DNA of 64,000 nt from Balneola sp. Its GTDB lineage: Bacteria; Bacteroidota; Rhodothermia; Balneolales; Balneolaceae. Below, one piece after another: positions 44,113-53,451 of the stretch (its first letter is position 1; every line of letters starts with the position of its first letter). The DNA lies in contig RHLJ01000004.1 of NCBI GenBank assembly GCA_003712055.1, positions 248,001-312,000 on the forward strand. Direction: 5' to 3'. Both the position numbers and the translations under genes were made by a program. The notes beneath the pieces were generated by a model that was not told the origin of the DNA, searched no databases, and worked only from the letters and a program-made list of their open reading frames with translations.

Positions 44113-45180
44113 ATGACTGCGATAAAAGATCTAATATATTTTGATCAAGACAAGGCATCTTCTTTACTAAGTCAATTTGAAGGGGGATTGACTAAAGAGT
44201 TTCACGAAGGAAAAGAGGTTTCAGAAAATAAAGAGAGGACAAATAAAGTTGATGTGAAAGTTTTTCAAAGAGAATTTGGGGGTATGGATTCGGAGAAGTT
44301 CACAAGAATGCAGACGAAAATTTTACATCACAATCTATTGAATCAGTTGGAGAGTTTTTTGATAGATAACAATATGTTATTGGACTTAAATCAAGCTACA
44401 AAAGAAGCAGAACTAGATGACATAGTTATAAGAAGTCTTCTAGAAGGAGTAAGCTATGTGAGAGCAGAGGGATATTGTACAATTAATGACTTTGAAAGAT
44501 TAAAAAAGATAATGTCTAAGTTTTCCTGGTTGGTTGATTTCATTAATAAGTGCAATAAATATTCTATAGAGCAGAATGAGGATATAAAATTACTAAGACT
44601 TCAAGTCGAAGAAATAAAAAAGGGATTAAACGATATTAAGGATAGAAATAAAAAAGCACAGCAAAAGTCCCTAGTCTCAAGCTTTGAAAAAGACATTAAT
44701 GAGAAAGTGAAAGCTCTATCCGAAGTAATTGCTAGCCCGGATGAGTGGCTTTTAGAAGGATTTTCTGAATGGGTAGATACATTTAACAAAGATCAAATCC
44801 ATTTACGTAGTAAACCATTTGACAACTACGAGGGGTTTGAGGTTATTTGCAATCTTAAAAAAAGTCATTTTGTGGAAGATGATTTAAACCACATAATGTT
44901 TTCTTATGGGAAAAATCCAAATGTAAAGCTTACCGTATTAGGTTTAATTACATCAAAACCCAGTTTAGAAGATGCAGAGGCCGCAAAGCAAAGAGAGTTT
45001 CTAGACGGAGAAAGCAACTATAAAAAGGTAAGGAGCTTTGGTAACTCAGTACTTAATGTATTTGACTCGATGGAGGGAATAGAAGCTTTTGGTAGGTTTG
45101 TAACATACCCAGATATTACGATTTATCCACTAGGAGTTTATAGAAATATTGAGAATCAAAGCCTAAAAAGTAACTTATAG
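44113..45180 (+). CDS. Unknown cytoplasmic protein, possibly DUF6414-like
   Basis: A 355-residue protein without signal or TM segments. Its opening (KDLIYFDQDKASSLLSQFEG, then GLTKE) resembles the start of DUF6414 proteins as I remember them, a family of unknown function. The middle is helical and probably coiled (LRLQVEEIKKGLNDIKDRNK), and the C-terminal half is alpha/beta (FEVICNLKKSHFVEDDLNHI, VKLTVLGLITSKPS). The gene looks more AT-rich than its neighbours and stands alone between rnpB and smpB, ending in a six-base convergent overlap with smpB. That suggests an acquired accessory gene; defence or stress roles are speculation. Confidence 0.78.
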   Translation: MTAIKDLIYFDQDKASSLLSQFEGGLTKEFHEGKEVSENKERTNKVDVKVFQREFGGMDSEKFTRMQTKILHHNLLNQLESFLIDNNMLLDLNQATKEAELDDIVIRSLLEGVSYVRAEGYCTINDFERLKKIMSKFSWLVDFINKCNKYSIEQNEDIKLLRLQVEEIKKGLNDIKDRNKKAQQKSLVSSFEKDINEKVKALSEVIASPDEWLLEGFSEWVDTFNKDQIHLRSKPFDNYEGFEVICNLKKSHFVEDDLNHIMFSYGKNPNVKLTVLGLITSKPSLEDAEAAKQREFLDGESNYKKVRSFGNSVLNVFDSMEGIEAFGRFVTYPDITIYPLGVYRNIENQSLKSNL

Positions 45181-45648
45181 ATTTAGTTTAGTACCACCCT
45201 TCAGACTCCTTTCCATATCTCTCTTGGTATCGGCAGCCTTTATACTTTCTCTTTTGTCAAACTTCTTTTTACCTCGAGCTAATCCAATCTGAACTTTGGC
45301 AAAGCCCCCTTTGAAATAGATTTTTAAAGGAATAATGGTGTTTCCTTTTTGTTGAACAGCCTTGTCGAGCTCACGGATTTCCTTTTTGCTTAGGAGAAGT
45401 TTTCGTTCTCTGCGAGGGTCATGGTTGTAGTAGGAGCCTTGCTCATAAGGTTTGATATAAAACTCTTTTAAAAACACTTCTCCATCCTTCAAGAAAGCGA
45501 ATGCATCTGTAAAACTGGCTTTTCCCTGGCGCAGAGATTTTACCTCCGTGCCCTGGAGTACAATCCCCGCCTCAAACGTTTCCTCAATCGAATAATCATG
45601 GAAAGCTTTGCGGTTTTGGATAGTTACCGTGTTTTTTTTCTCAGACAT
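45175..45648 (-). CDS. smpB: SsrA-binding protein SmpB
   Basis: Binds tmRNA and brings it to stalled ribosomes for trans-translation. Hallmarks are the N-terminal NRKAFHDYSIEETFEAGIVL, GTEVKSLRQGKASFTDAFAF, and the basic C-terminal region IGLARGKKKFDKRESIKAAD. The 157-residue length is normal. The tmRNA gene is not visible in the window. The end overlaps the convergent unknown gene by six bases. Confidence 0.97.
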   Translation of the reverse strand: MSEKKNTVTIQNRKAFHDYSIEETFEAGIVLQGTEVKSLRQGKASFTDAFAFLKDGEVFLKEFYIKPYEQGSYYNHDPRRERKLLLSKKEIRELDKAVQQKGNTIIPLKIYFKGGFAKVQIGLARGKKKFDKRESIKAADTKRDMERSLKGGTKLNL

Positions 45649-45676
45649 AAATACTGGTTAACTCAAGAGAAGGTCA

Positions 45677-46096
45677 CTAAACTTCAAATCCTAGTTTCTG
45701 GAGCTCCTCAACAATTTGCGGATCCGGGCTACGATCAGGGAAGGTGGCGTAGATACCCAGGATTTGCTCTATCTCGCTAATAGCCTTTTCATTGTTTTCA
45801 TTGATCTTCAACACTTCAATGTACTGTGCCAGAGCTCCATTCATCTTATCTCGCATATTGGTAGTGTTCGAATCTCTGTACTCAAGAAATAATCCATAGT
45901 TGAGATGCACCTTTTCTTTAAGAGAAGTTGTTTCCTCCGAAGCTTCAATACCATCTAAAACAGCGAGTGCTTCTACATAAAGGTCTTTTTCTAATAAAGC
46001 GTCAATTTGAATGGAGAGGTTTTCCGGTGTTTGCTGGCTCTGTGAGCATCCCCATAGAGTAACTACTATCAATAGTAGGGGTAGGGTTTTCTTCAT
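45677..46096 (-). CDS. Small TPR-like lipoprotein, unknown
   Basis: A lipoprotein signal ends at Cys17 (LLLIVVTLWGC), followed by about 120 helical residues that look like short TPR repeats (LLEKDLYVEALAVLDGIEAS, ALAQYIEVLKINENNEKAIS). No named family. Its first 95 bases lie within the end of the upstream M50 protease gene in another frame, an unusually long overlap. It lies 28 bases upstream of smpB. Confidence 0.82.
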   Translation of the reverse strand: MKKTLPLLLIVVTLWGCSQSQQTPENLSIQIDALLEKDLYVEALAVLDGIEASEETTSLKEKVHLNYGLFLEYRDSNTTNMRDKMNGALAQYIEVLKINENNEKAISEIEQILGIYATFPDRSPDPQIVEELQKLGFEV

Positions 46097-47336
46097 TGAT
46101 GAAATTTTTAAAGGATAATGGATTTAAACTTATACAAAGAACAAAGATAAGCATACTTAACCATCCAATCACTTTTCTGGCCGGAGTAAGTGGTCGTTCA
46201 ATGAGTACCGGAGGGTGTTCAACTTTTACAATAAAAGCGATAAAAACAGTCCAAAAAACCCATATTAGGGAAGAATCGGGAGTGTTATCTCCGGTAATTA
46301 GATATAAATATACTCCGGAACTAATTATTGAAAACGGAAGCGCTGTAGCAACCCATAATTGTTCGCGCTTGAAGGCTTTTTGAAGAATAAGAAATAAGAT
46401 CGCAGTCCAAATCAGCCATGAAAGTAACCCAAAGTTATTGTCGAAGCTTATGACTTGCTGGTGGATTAATGGGACGGCTTCAATGCCAGCAAGAATAGTT
46501 ATTCCCGTAAAAAATACACGAGCTACAATTTTATGTTTTTCATAACCAATAAGTGAATAAAGGATATGGCCACCATCAAGCTGACCAACGGGCATTAAAT
46601 TTAGTGCCGTAAAGAATAGCCCGAACCAGCCAGCTAACAAGAAAGGATAGTGCTGAATTTCCCATAATGGCGGAGCATCAGCAAAAAAAGATGCCAGGAA
46701 ATTATAAAGCGGTGTACCTCCAAAAAAGAGCACCATTTGATTTTCTCCTACCTGAGGATCTTCTGGATATTCCCCATGTTCATAAAAATGTTCTACCATA
46801 TAATTATGGTCACCGAATTTGTTCAAAAATTCAGGCTCAGGAAGAGTGGAGAAACCAATCAGTAGCAATAGAATAGAAACGATAAAGCCAGCAATTGGTC
46901 CCGCAGCACCTATATCAAAAAGCTTTTTTGTCTCGTGTATTTGCTCTCTTATTCTTATTACTGCTCCCAAAGTACCAATGCCTAACGGTACCGGAATATA
47001 ATAAGGAAGAGAGACTTTAACTCCGTGATATACAGCAGCAAAGTAATGTCCAAATTCATGAAAAGTGAGAAATGTGAGTAACAGAGTAGCAAACGTTACG
47101 CCGCGTAATAAGCTCTCTTCAGAAAAGGCAGGTAAGATTCCCCATAAAACTCCTTCTGCGGGTGTACCTACAAGAAAGGTACTCACCAAAGAAACTGATA
47201 TATAGGTGAGTATGAACAAGCCGGAATGTTTGAGTATCGTTTTTATATCCGGGTTATTAACTCGTTTCTTTGGGTTATCAGCTTCTCTGTTTTCAGGAAG
47301 AGGATAGAAGAAGGTTGTTTTAGATTCCTCGCTCAA
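46002..47336 (-). CDS. M50-family site-2 protease-like membrane metalloprotease
   Basis: Polytopic inner-membrane protease expected to cut substrates within the membrane. The zinc motif HEFGH (His93, Glu94, His97) lies in a TM helix, and the third-ligand motif is LMPVGQLDGGHILY. Further TM helices bring the total to about ten. The 444-residue protein has no PDZ domain and resembles the short M50 group found in chloroplasts and Bacteroidota. The last 31 residues (from about NEENPTPTID) are read across the start of the lipoprotein gene in a different frame, so the C-terminus may be a late extension. No RseA-like substrate is evident nearby. Confidence 0.9.
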   Translation of the reverse strand: MSEESKTTFFYPLPENREADNPKKRVNNPDIKTILKHSGLFILTYISVSLVSTFLVGTPAEGVLWGILPAFSEESLLRGVTFATLLLTFLTFHEFGHYFAAVYHGVKVSLPYYIPVPLGIGTLGAVIRIREQIHETKKLFDIGAAGPIAGFIVSILLLLIGFSTLPEPEFLNKFGDHNYMVEHFYEHGEYPEDPQVGENQMVLFFGGTPLYNFLASFFADAPPLWEIQHYPFLLAGWFGLFFTALNLMPVGQLDGGHILYSLIGYEKHKIVARVFFTGITILAGIEAVPLIHQQVISFDNNFGLLSWLIWTAILFLILQKAFKREQLWVATALPFSIISSGVYLYLITGDNTPDSSLIWVFWTVFIAFIVKVEHPPVLIERPLTPARKVIGWLSMLIFVLCISLNPLSFKNFINEENPTPTIDSSYSMGMLTEPANTGKPLHSN

Positions 47337-47344
47337 AAAAAGTG

Positions 47345-48577
47345 TTATTTAATGGGTTCTCTTGAAATTGGCATAGTCATACATCGCGCGCCTCCACGAC
47401 CCCGGCATAATTCATGCCCCTGAAAACTAATGGCAATTTTATTTTCATCATTCAACTCAAGTGGCCTATCTCTATACTCCTCAACAAATTCAAATTGCGT
47501 CATAAAAGAATAACCATGATCTACCAACGTGTTGAAGGTCTTAGTGTTTCGTTCATACCCTACAATTACTCCTGGAGCAAGTGCAAAAACGTTAGCTCCA
47601 TCTGTCCATTGTTCTCTAAACTGGCTGGTACGATCCTCACCACCGCATTTGATAAATGTATAGTCGGTTCCCGAGAACTCATTAAGAGCTTCTGATAAAG
47701 AAGATCGAGACTCAGCAAGGATCTTGTCATTACTATATTGAAGGGCTACCACATTATCCCTCTGTTCTAAAATGGCGGGAGGAAAAGCGATGCACTCATT
47801 GCTACTGGCAAAGGTGAAAATAGTATCAAGGTGCATAGAGGCTCTTTGCTTAGGGATATCAACAGCAAGAACCGTTTCCACTCCATGACTTAACAACCCT
47901 TTTGCGGCATGCATTAATCCGGTAAATGAGGTTCGCTCACTCATACCTATTAAAACGAGTTTATCCGACTCCACTAAAACATCCCCACCCTCGATAGATT
48001 GATGGCCCGAAATACGAATCGCATTACTCTTTATATCATTGAATAATGGATGGTAACTAACCAGGGTTTCCATAATTAACGACTCTCTTAATCGAGCTTT
48101 TGTGGCAGCTCTTGAAACAAGGATACTGTTTCCAACTACTGCAGCAAGATCTCTAGTAAAGAGTAAATTCGGGGAAGGGTTCAGGTTGAAATCTGTTGAG
48201 CCATGCAGGGTTCCTTCAGTACTAAATTTTAGCAACTCCTGGGGATCAAGCCGGATGAGCTGGTCATGAATAATAGAAAGGTTTTCCTCCGGAAATTCAC
48301 GGATAAGTTGCTCAATAAAATAATTCCTGGCTTCTTCCTCTTGAATTACCTCGCTAAATAAGTCGAGTATTTCTATAACCTTGCCATTCTCCGGCATAGC
48401 AGCTTTGAAAACTTCAAGCATATCCAGATGCTCACCACGAGCATCTTCCTCGAAGATTATATCATCAAAGAGTAGTTCATCTTTTATTTCCGGATTCACA
48501 AGGGATACTTCGTGACCGGGAGTATGGACAATGACTCCGTTTAGATGTCCAATTTCAGAAGAAACGTTAATATGCAT
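47345..48577 (-). CDS. arcA: Arginine deiminase
   Basis: Converts arginine to citrulline and ammonia. Motifs are LFTRDLAAVVG, IEGGDVLVES, MHLDTIFTF and, near the C-terminus, GRGGARCMTMP with the catalytic Cys399. The 410-residue length is normal. No ornithine carbamoyltransferase or carbamate kinase gene is near, so the classical energy-yielding ADI pathway is not encoded here; arginine catabolism or acid tolerance is possible. It is 8 bases upstream of the M50 protease gene and diverges from the SirB1-like gene. Confidence 0.95.
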   Translation of the reverse strand: MHINVSSEIGHLNGVIVHTPGHEVSLVNPEIKDELLFDDIIFEEDARGEHLDMLEVFKAAMPENGKVIEILDLFSEVIQEEEARNYFIEQLIREFPEENLSIIHDQLIRLDPQELLKFSTEGTLHGSTDFNLNPSPNLLFTRDLAAVVGNSILVSRAATKARLRESLIMETLVSYHPLFNDIKSNAIRISGHQSIEGGDVLVESDKLVLIGMSERTSFTGLMHAAKGLLSHGVETVLAVDIPKQRASMHLDTIFTFASSNECIAFPPAILEQRDNVVALQYSNDKILAESRSSLSEALNEFSGTDYTFIKCGGEDRTSQFREQWTDGANVFALAPGVIVGYERNTKTFNTLVDHGYSFMTQFEFVEEYRDRPLELNDENKIAISFQGHELCRGRGGARCMTMPISREPIK

Positions 48578-48660
48578 AACAGAGTTTTCGTTAGGGAGTC
48601 AAATATAGAGATATGAGCTCCATATTTAAACGGAAATTCTAGATTTGAATATCTATCTTA

Positions 48661-49536
48661 ATGCGCAGTACGAGAGAAAAGATGACTAGCAAATCCGAAA
48701 TAGAATCACTCCTCCTCCTAATGGATGATCCCGATCCATTTATTAAAGAGAGTGTACATAGCAGATTTACGGAACTTGGGGAAAATGCAGTTCCACTACT
48801 TGATCAATTCAGGCTTGAAATAAAAAACCCAGAGGAAAAGAAGAAAGTTGGGGATCTGATTCATCAACTTACTTTTTCAACACTTGAAAGTGATTTTCAT
48901 GAACTGTTTGAGCGAGGAGTAAAAAACCGGACGGATTTAGAAAATGCGGCATTCACGTTAGCCCGATTTGGTAATCCTACACTAGGCAATAGAGAGTATT
49001 CTCAAAAACTTGATCATTTTGCGGAAATGGTTGAGCCTACTATTCGCTATCGCTTAGATGAGCGCCGAAAAATGAAACAGCTCATTAAATTTGTTTTCGA
49101 AGATTTGAATTTTGGTGGAGATACGGAAGATTATCATAACCCGGCAAACTGCTTTATGGATAAGGTAGTAAACCGAAGAAGGGGACTGCCTATTACATTA
49201 AGTATGGTTGTGATGTTTTTAGCCCGGCGCTTAGATATGCCATTTTTTGGTGTAAATATGCCGATTCATTTTATGCTGAACTATATAAGTGATAAAGAAG
49301 AGGTTCTTATTGACCCCTATGACAATGGGGCTATAGTTACCTATGATCAATGCTATTTCTTTCTCAAAAAGAATAATATTGAGCCTAAGCCCGATCATTT
49401 TAGAATAGCTTCTGATGTTGAGATAATTATTCGTTGTATCCGGAATTTGATACATAGTTACGAGCGCCTTAATCAGCCAACCAGGATTGAGGATTTAAAA
49501 AAACTGCTTGCTATAGCCGAATCATACGAGGAATAA
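48661..49536 (+). CDS. SirB1-like transglutaminase-fold protein
   Basis: Transglut_core2 (SirB1/YchA) family protein. Residues about 125-230 carry the diagnostic FEDLNFGGDTEDYHNPANC, VVNRRRGLPITLSMVVMFLA and INMPIHF-like VNMPIHFMLNY; a helical HEAT-like region precedes. The active-site Cys of true transglutaminases is not expected in this family, and function is unknown. Two starts are possible, 48661 and 48682. It is followed three bases later by a DUF3052 gene. Confidence 0.9.
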   Translation: MRSTREKMTSKSEIESLLLLMDDPDPFIKESVHSRFTELGENAVPLLDQFRLEIKNPEEKKKVGDLIHQLTFSTLESDFHELFERGVKNRTDLENAAFTLARFGNPTLGNREYSQKLDHFAEMVEPTIRYRLDERRKMKQLIKFVFEDLNFGGDTEDYHNPANCFMDKVVNRRRGLPITLSMVVMFLARRLDMPFFGVNMPIHFMLNYISDKEEVLIDPYDNGAIVTYDQCYFFLKKNNIEPKPDHFRIASDVEIIIRCIRNLIHSYERLNQPTRIEDLKKLLAIAESYEE

Positions 49537-49539
49537 CAG

Positions 49540-49947
49540 ATGGCCGGATATTCAGGTACTCCGCTGGTTAAGAAGCTAGGCATAAAGCAAGGTATGCGGG
49601 TGTTATTTGTAAATGAACCTTCTCACTACATGGATTTGTTGGGAGAGCTTCCTGAAGAAATTGCCATTCTTGATCTTAAAGCTGAAGAACTGAATTTCAT
49701 TCACTTTTTTTGTGAAGATCTGGAAACACTTCATAATCTATTTCCCATTTTAAAGGAAAAACTTACCAAAACAGGGATGATTTGGATTTCCTGGATTAAA
49801 AAAGCGTCCAAAAACTTTAGCTGGACATTTACAGAAGCAGAGGTAAGAAGATACGGGCTGCAAATCGGGTTGGTAGATGTGAAGGTGTGCGCTGTGGATG
49901 AAGACTGGAGTGGCCTGAAATTTATGTACAGGCGTGAAGATCGTTAG
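49540..49947 (+). CDS. DUF3052-family protein
   Basis: A 135-residue cytoplasmic protein opening with the family signature MAGYSGTPLVKKLGIKQGMR and containing GMIWISWIKKASK and VCAVDEDWSGLKFMYR. The alpha/beta fold is methyltransferase-like but lacks a visible SAM motif. Function is unknown. It sits three bases after the SirB1-like gene and 21 bases before the alcohol dehydrogenase gene, so it is part of a three-gene run. Confidence 0.9.
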   Translation: MAGYSGTPLVKKLGIKQGMRVLFVNEPSHYMDLLGELPEEIAILDLKAEELNFIHFFCEDLETLHNLFPILKEKLTKTGMIWISWIKKASKNFSWTFTEAEVRRYGLQIGLVDVKVCAVDEDWSGLKFMYRREDR

Positions 49948-49968
49948 TTCTACTTATTTCTGAATCTC

Positions 49969-51015
49969 ATGAAAGCACTGGTCTATAAGGGAATAAAACA
50001 GGTAGAGGTAATAGATGTACCCAATCCTGAGATTCTGACCCCGAATGATGTAATTGTAAAAGTTGAATGTGCAGCGATTTGCGGTTCTGATATGCATGTA
50101 TATCATGGCCGGGAACAAGGGATCGATATTAATACAATAATGGGGCACGAGTTCGTAGGAACTGTCATTGAAATCGGTGATTCAGTCAAGAGATTTAAGC
50201 CAGGAGATGAAGTAATAAGTCCTTTTACTACAAATTGCGGGCAATGCTATTATTGCGAAAATGGGTTAACGGCAAGATGCGAGCAAAGCCAACTATATGG
50301 ATGGGTGGAACAAGGAATAGGTTTACATGGTATTCACGCAGAATTTGCAAGAGTTCCATTCGCAGACTCAACGCTGGTTCATAAACCTGAGCATATAAGT
50401 TGGGAACGGGCGAATCTCATTTCTGATAATTTACCTACCGGGTATTTCGGAGTAGAAATGGTAGAGATAAATCCGAAAGGGGTGTATGCGGTTTTAGGCT
50501 GCGGGTCTGTAGGATTAATGGCTGCTTTAAGTGCTTTCGAACAAGGTGCAACGAGGGTGTACGCACTAGATAGAATACCTTTTCGATTAGAAAAAGCAGC
50601 CTCTTTTGGAGCGATTCCGATCAATATTGATCAGGAAGATGCCGTGAAAAAAATTAAAGCAGAGACTGGAGGAAGAGGGGTGGATGGAGCGATTGAGGCG
50701 GTAGGGAGTGCTCCTCCTCTAAAACTGGCGTTCGATTTGTTAAGGCCCGGAGGAGTACTTGGATCAGTTGGAGTTCAGGCTTTTGACAAGCTGCCATTTT
50801 CTCCTCCAAACCTCTATGATAAAAACGTTACTATGAAGTTTGGAAGATGCTCGGCCAGGCACTATATCGATAAAGTACTGCCGATAATTGACACGTTACC
50901 TGCTGATGTATTGGATGTAGTAACTCATCAATTTCCTCTGGCTGAAGCAAAAGAAGCATATCGGGTATTCGATGAAGAAAAAGAAAGTGCAATTAAGGTT
51001 TTACTGAAGCCTTAA
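49969..51015 (+). CDS. Zinc-dependent alcohol dehydrogenase (MDR family)
   Basis: Medium-chain NAD(P)-dependent dehydrogenase. Catalytic zinc ligands are in AAICGSDMH and GHEFVGTVIEIG. The four-Cys structural zinc site is CGQCYYCENGLTARC. The nucleotide fold has VLGCGSVGLMAALSAFEQGA and IEAVGS. The 348-residue length is normal. The substrate cannot be read; polyol, alcohol or glutathione-independent aldehyde activities are all possible. Its end overlaps the convergent SSS symporter gene by four bases. Confidence 0.93.
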   Translation: MKALVYKGIKQVEVIDVPNPEILTPNDVIVKVECAAICGSDMHVYHGREQGIDINTIMGHEFVGTVIEIGDSVKRFKPGDEVISPFTTNCGQCYYCENGLTARCEQSQLYGWVEQGIGLHGIHAEFARVPFADSTLVHKPEHISWERANLISDNLPTGYFGVEMVEINPKGVYAVLGCGSVGLMAALSAFEQGATRVYALDRIPFRLEKAASFGAIPINIDQEDAVKKIKAETGGRGVDGAIEAVGSAPPLKLAFDLLRPGGVLGSVGVQAFDKLPFSPPNLYDKNVTMKFGRCSARHYIDKVLPIIDTLPADVLDVVTHQFPLAEAKEAYRVFDEEKESAIKVLLKP

Positions 51016-52715
51016 ATCTTACGAACTACAAACCAGGTAGCTAGTGCTCCCCCTAAGAGATAGCTAATTCCCGCTAAGCGATCTCCAAAGAAAAGCTCTC
51101 CCATTCCTAGAAGAATGAATATAATACCAAGAAAGGATTGCAGAACTGAGACTAAGGCCGGCCCGAGTCTGTCCTGGGATTCCTTACCATCAGCAAAAGG
51201 TTTCCATCCTTTACCAAAAGGTCGAACCTGATGGTAGTATTTCTTGAGAGTTTCCTCACTCTCTGGCTTGGTAACAAAGGTGGCAATTAACCAGCTTATC
51301 GTTGAAAGAGTGGTTGTAAAAATCATGCTTGTAGCAAAATCATACCCCAGTGATTTAGAAATAATTGCACCCAGGGTAGCGGCAATCATTGCTACAATTT
51401 CACTCCAGGCATTAACTCTCCACCAAAACCATCGAAGTAACATAACCCCACCAATTCCGGCGCTCAAGGAAAGAATAAATTCCCAGCCCCCTTTTACTGA
51501 ATCAAAAAAGTAGGAGACAACCACTGCTACTCCTGCCATACCAATGGTGGCTAATCTGGAGATAAATACATAGTGTTTTTGTGCTTTTTCCGAGCTTTCG
51601 AAGCTTTCTTCTTTCTTGATGAAACGAGCATAGAAATCATTAATCACATAGGATGCCCCCCAATTAAGTTGGGTTGATATAGTAGAAACGAAAGCAGCTA
51701 AAAAGGCGACACATAACAAGCCGAACCAACCAACAGGTAACACCTCGGCCATCATCATTGGATATCCGGCTTCCTTATCTACCAGTTCCGGAAAAATAAC
51801 AAGGGATACAAGGGCAACTAAGATCCACGGCCAGGGACGAATGGCATAATTAGCAATATTGAAGAGAAGAGTTCCTGCAACAGCATTTCGTTCGTCTTTA
51901 GCTGAAAACATTCGTTGAGCGATGTAACCGCCACCTCCTGGTTCAGCTCCTGGATACCAGGCCGCCCACCATGCCATTCCCACCCAAATTAAAGCAGTAA
52001 CAATGGGTATTTCTGGGTTTGTAAATGGGTTAAAGCTTAGTACTTCCAGCATATCCTGGCGTGCTAATTGGGATTTCAATGCACTAAATCCACCAACATG
52101 ATCTATCGCAAAATAGGCTAGAGCAATGGATCCAACCATGGCAATGGCAAATTGAATAAAGTCGGTGATTACTACTCCCCAAAGCCCGGATATTGCAATG
52201 TAAAGTGCGGTCATTCCATAGAGGATAACAATGATAGTCCACTGATCAGCTCCTGTTAGTACAGACATTATTTTAGCCATACCAACAGTCACCCAGCCCA
52301 TAATTACACAATTGAAAGGGAAGGCAAAATAAAGTGCCCTGAAGCCTCTTAAAAAGCTTGCAGGTTTACCTCCATACCTAAGCTCGATAAATTCACAGTC
52401 AGTGATAACATCAGCGCGTTTCCAAAGCTTGGCATAGATAAAAACAGTGAGCAAACCAGAAATCATCCAGCTCCACCAGAACCAATTTCCGGCTATTCCC
52501 TGAGACGCTACAATACCAGTTATTGCAAGGGGAGTGTCAGCTGCAAAAGTAGTAGCAACCATTGAAGTTCCTACCAGCCACCAGGGTAGGTTCTTTCCTC
52601 CGGCAAAATAATCATCAAGAGATTTTTGATCCCTTCGTTTCGCTATAATTGCTACCGCAATAAGAATTAAAACGTAGCTAGCGATAATGATGTAATCTAA
52701 AGTGCCGAAAAGCAT
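51012..52715 (-). CDS. SSS-family sodium:solute symporter
   Basis: Inner-membrane Na+-coupled transporter with about 14 TM helices in 567 residues. SSS hallmarks are LDDYFAGGKNLPWWLVGTSM and TFAADTPLAITG near the N-terminus and AAFVSTISTQLNWGASYVIN in the core. It is quite unlike the galactose symporter at 14702 and lacks its sugar-binding motif. Substrate is unknown (amino acid, carboxylate or sugar). Confidence 0.93.
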   Translation of the reverse strand: MLFGTLDYIIIASYVLILIAVAIIAKRRDQKSLDDYFAGGKNLPWWLVGTSMVATTFAADTPLAITGIVASQGIAGNWFWWSWMISGLLTVFIYAKLWKRADVITDCEFIELRYGGKPASFLRGFRALYFAFPFNCVIMGWVTVGMAKIMSVLTGADQWTIIVILYGMTALYIAISGLWGVVITDFIQFAIAMVGSIALAYFAIDHVGGFSALKSQLARQDMLEVLSFNPFTNPEIPIVTALIWVGMAWWAAWYPGAEPGGGGYIAQRMFSAKDERNAVAGTLLFNIANYAIRPWPWILVALVSLVIFPELVDKEAGYPMMMAEVLPVGWFGLLCVAFLAAFVSTISTQLNWGASYVINDFYARFIKKEESFESSEKAQKHYVFISRLATIGMAGVAVVVSYFFDSVKGGWEFILSLSAGIGGVMLLRWFWWRVNAWSEIVAMIAATLGAIISKSLGYDFATSMIFTTTLSTISWLIATFVTKPESEETLKKYYHQVRPFGKGWKPFADGKESQDRLGPALVSVLQSFLGIIFILLGMGELFFGDRLAGISYLLGGALATWFVVRKI

Positions 52716-52803
52716 GTATGTATTATACTAAGGGTTCCAAAAAACTGCCAAAGGTTAAATAACAAACAGTAAAATCCAAACCTTTTGTTCTTATCTTAAC
52801 CCA

Positions 52804-53451
52804 ATGCAAGTGATCATTGACGGCTTTATAAATGGAATCACCCAGACTTCGGGCTTGGAATGGGTAGCAGTAACCACCGGTCTTTTAAGTGTCTGGTTTT
52901 CTATGAAAGAAAATATCTTGGTCTACCCTTTTGGAATTGTAAGTGTGCTCATTTATGTGCACCTGGCATTTAATTATCAGTTATATGCCGATATGGGGGT
53001 AAACAGCTACTATTTTGTGATGAGTGTTTATGGTTGGTATCACTGGAAAGACACTAAGGATAGTGCCCGAGTTCAAATCCCAATAACTACAAATTCTAGA
53101 ACGGAATGGATGATATCGGCAGGAATTCTTATAGGTTCGTTTTTAATACTCTCTTTTGTGCTAATCAACTTTACCGACAGCGATGTTCCTATTTGGGATG
53201 CTACTACAACCTGTTTCGCTATTACTGGAATGTGGTTAATGGCACAAAAAAAACTGGAACACTGGCTGGCATGGATTATTACAGATCTTATTTCCATCCC
53301 TCTTTATTTTTATAAAGGCCTGATACTTACCAGTGTTCAATTTCTCATATTCACGATCCTTGCAATAGCAGGTTTTATTGCCTGGAAAAACTCATTAAGT
53401 AATCAGGATGACAACCTTGCTATAGGTTCGAATACAGTTTCTGCATCCTGA
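52804..53451 (+). CDS. pnuC: Nicotinamide riboside transporter PnuC
   Basis: Facilitates uptake of nicotinamide riboside or a related vitamin across the inner membrane. It shows seven TM helices in 215 residues and the family motifs VTTGLLSVWFSMKENILVYP, MGVNSYYFVMSVYGWYHW, and LEHWLAWIITDLISIPLYFY. No riboswitch is visible upstream and no NadR-type kinase gene is next to it. Its last 49 bases overlap the end of the convergent HsdR-N gene. Confidence 0.94.
   Translation: MQVIIDGFINGITQTSGLEWVAVTTGLLSVWFSMKENILVYPFGIVSVLIYVHLAFNYQLYADMGVNSYYFVMSVYGWYHWKDTKDSARVQIPITTNSRTEWMISAGILIGSFLILSFVLINFTDSDVPIWDATTTCFAITGMWLMAQKKLEHWLAWIITDLISIPLYFYKGLILTSVQFLIFTILAIAGFIAWKNSLSNQDDNLAIGSNTVSAS

Noticed and set aside
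47345-48577. Complete arginine deiminase energy pathway
   Set aside because: Only arcA is present; carbamoyltransferase, carbamate kinase and an antiporter are not in the window.
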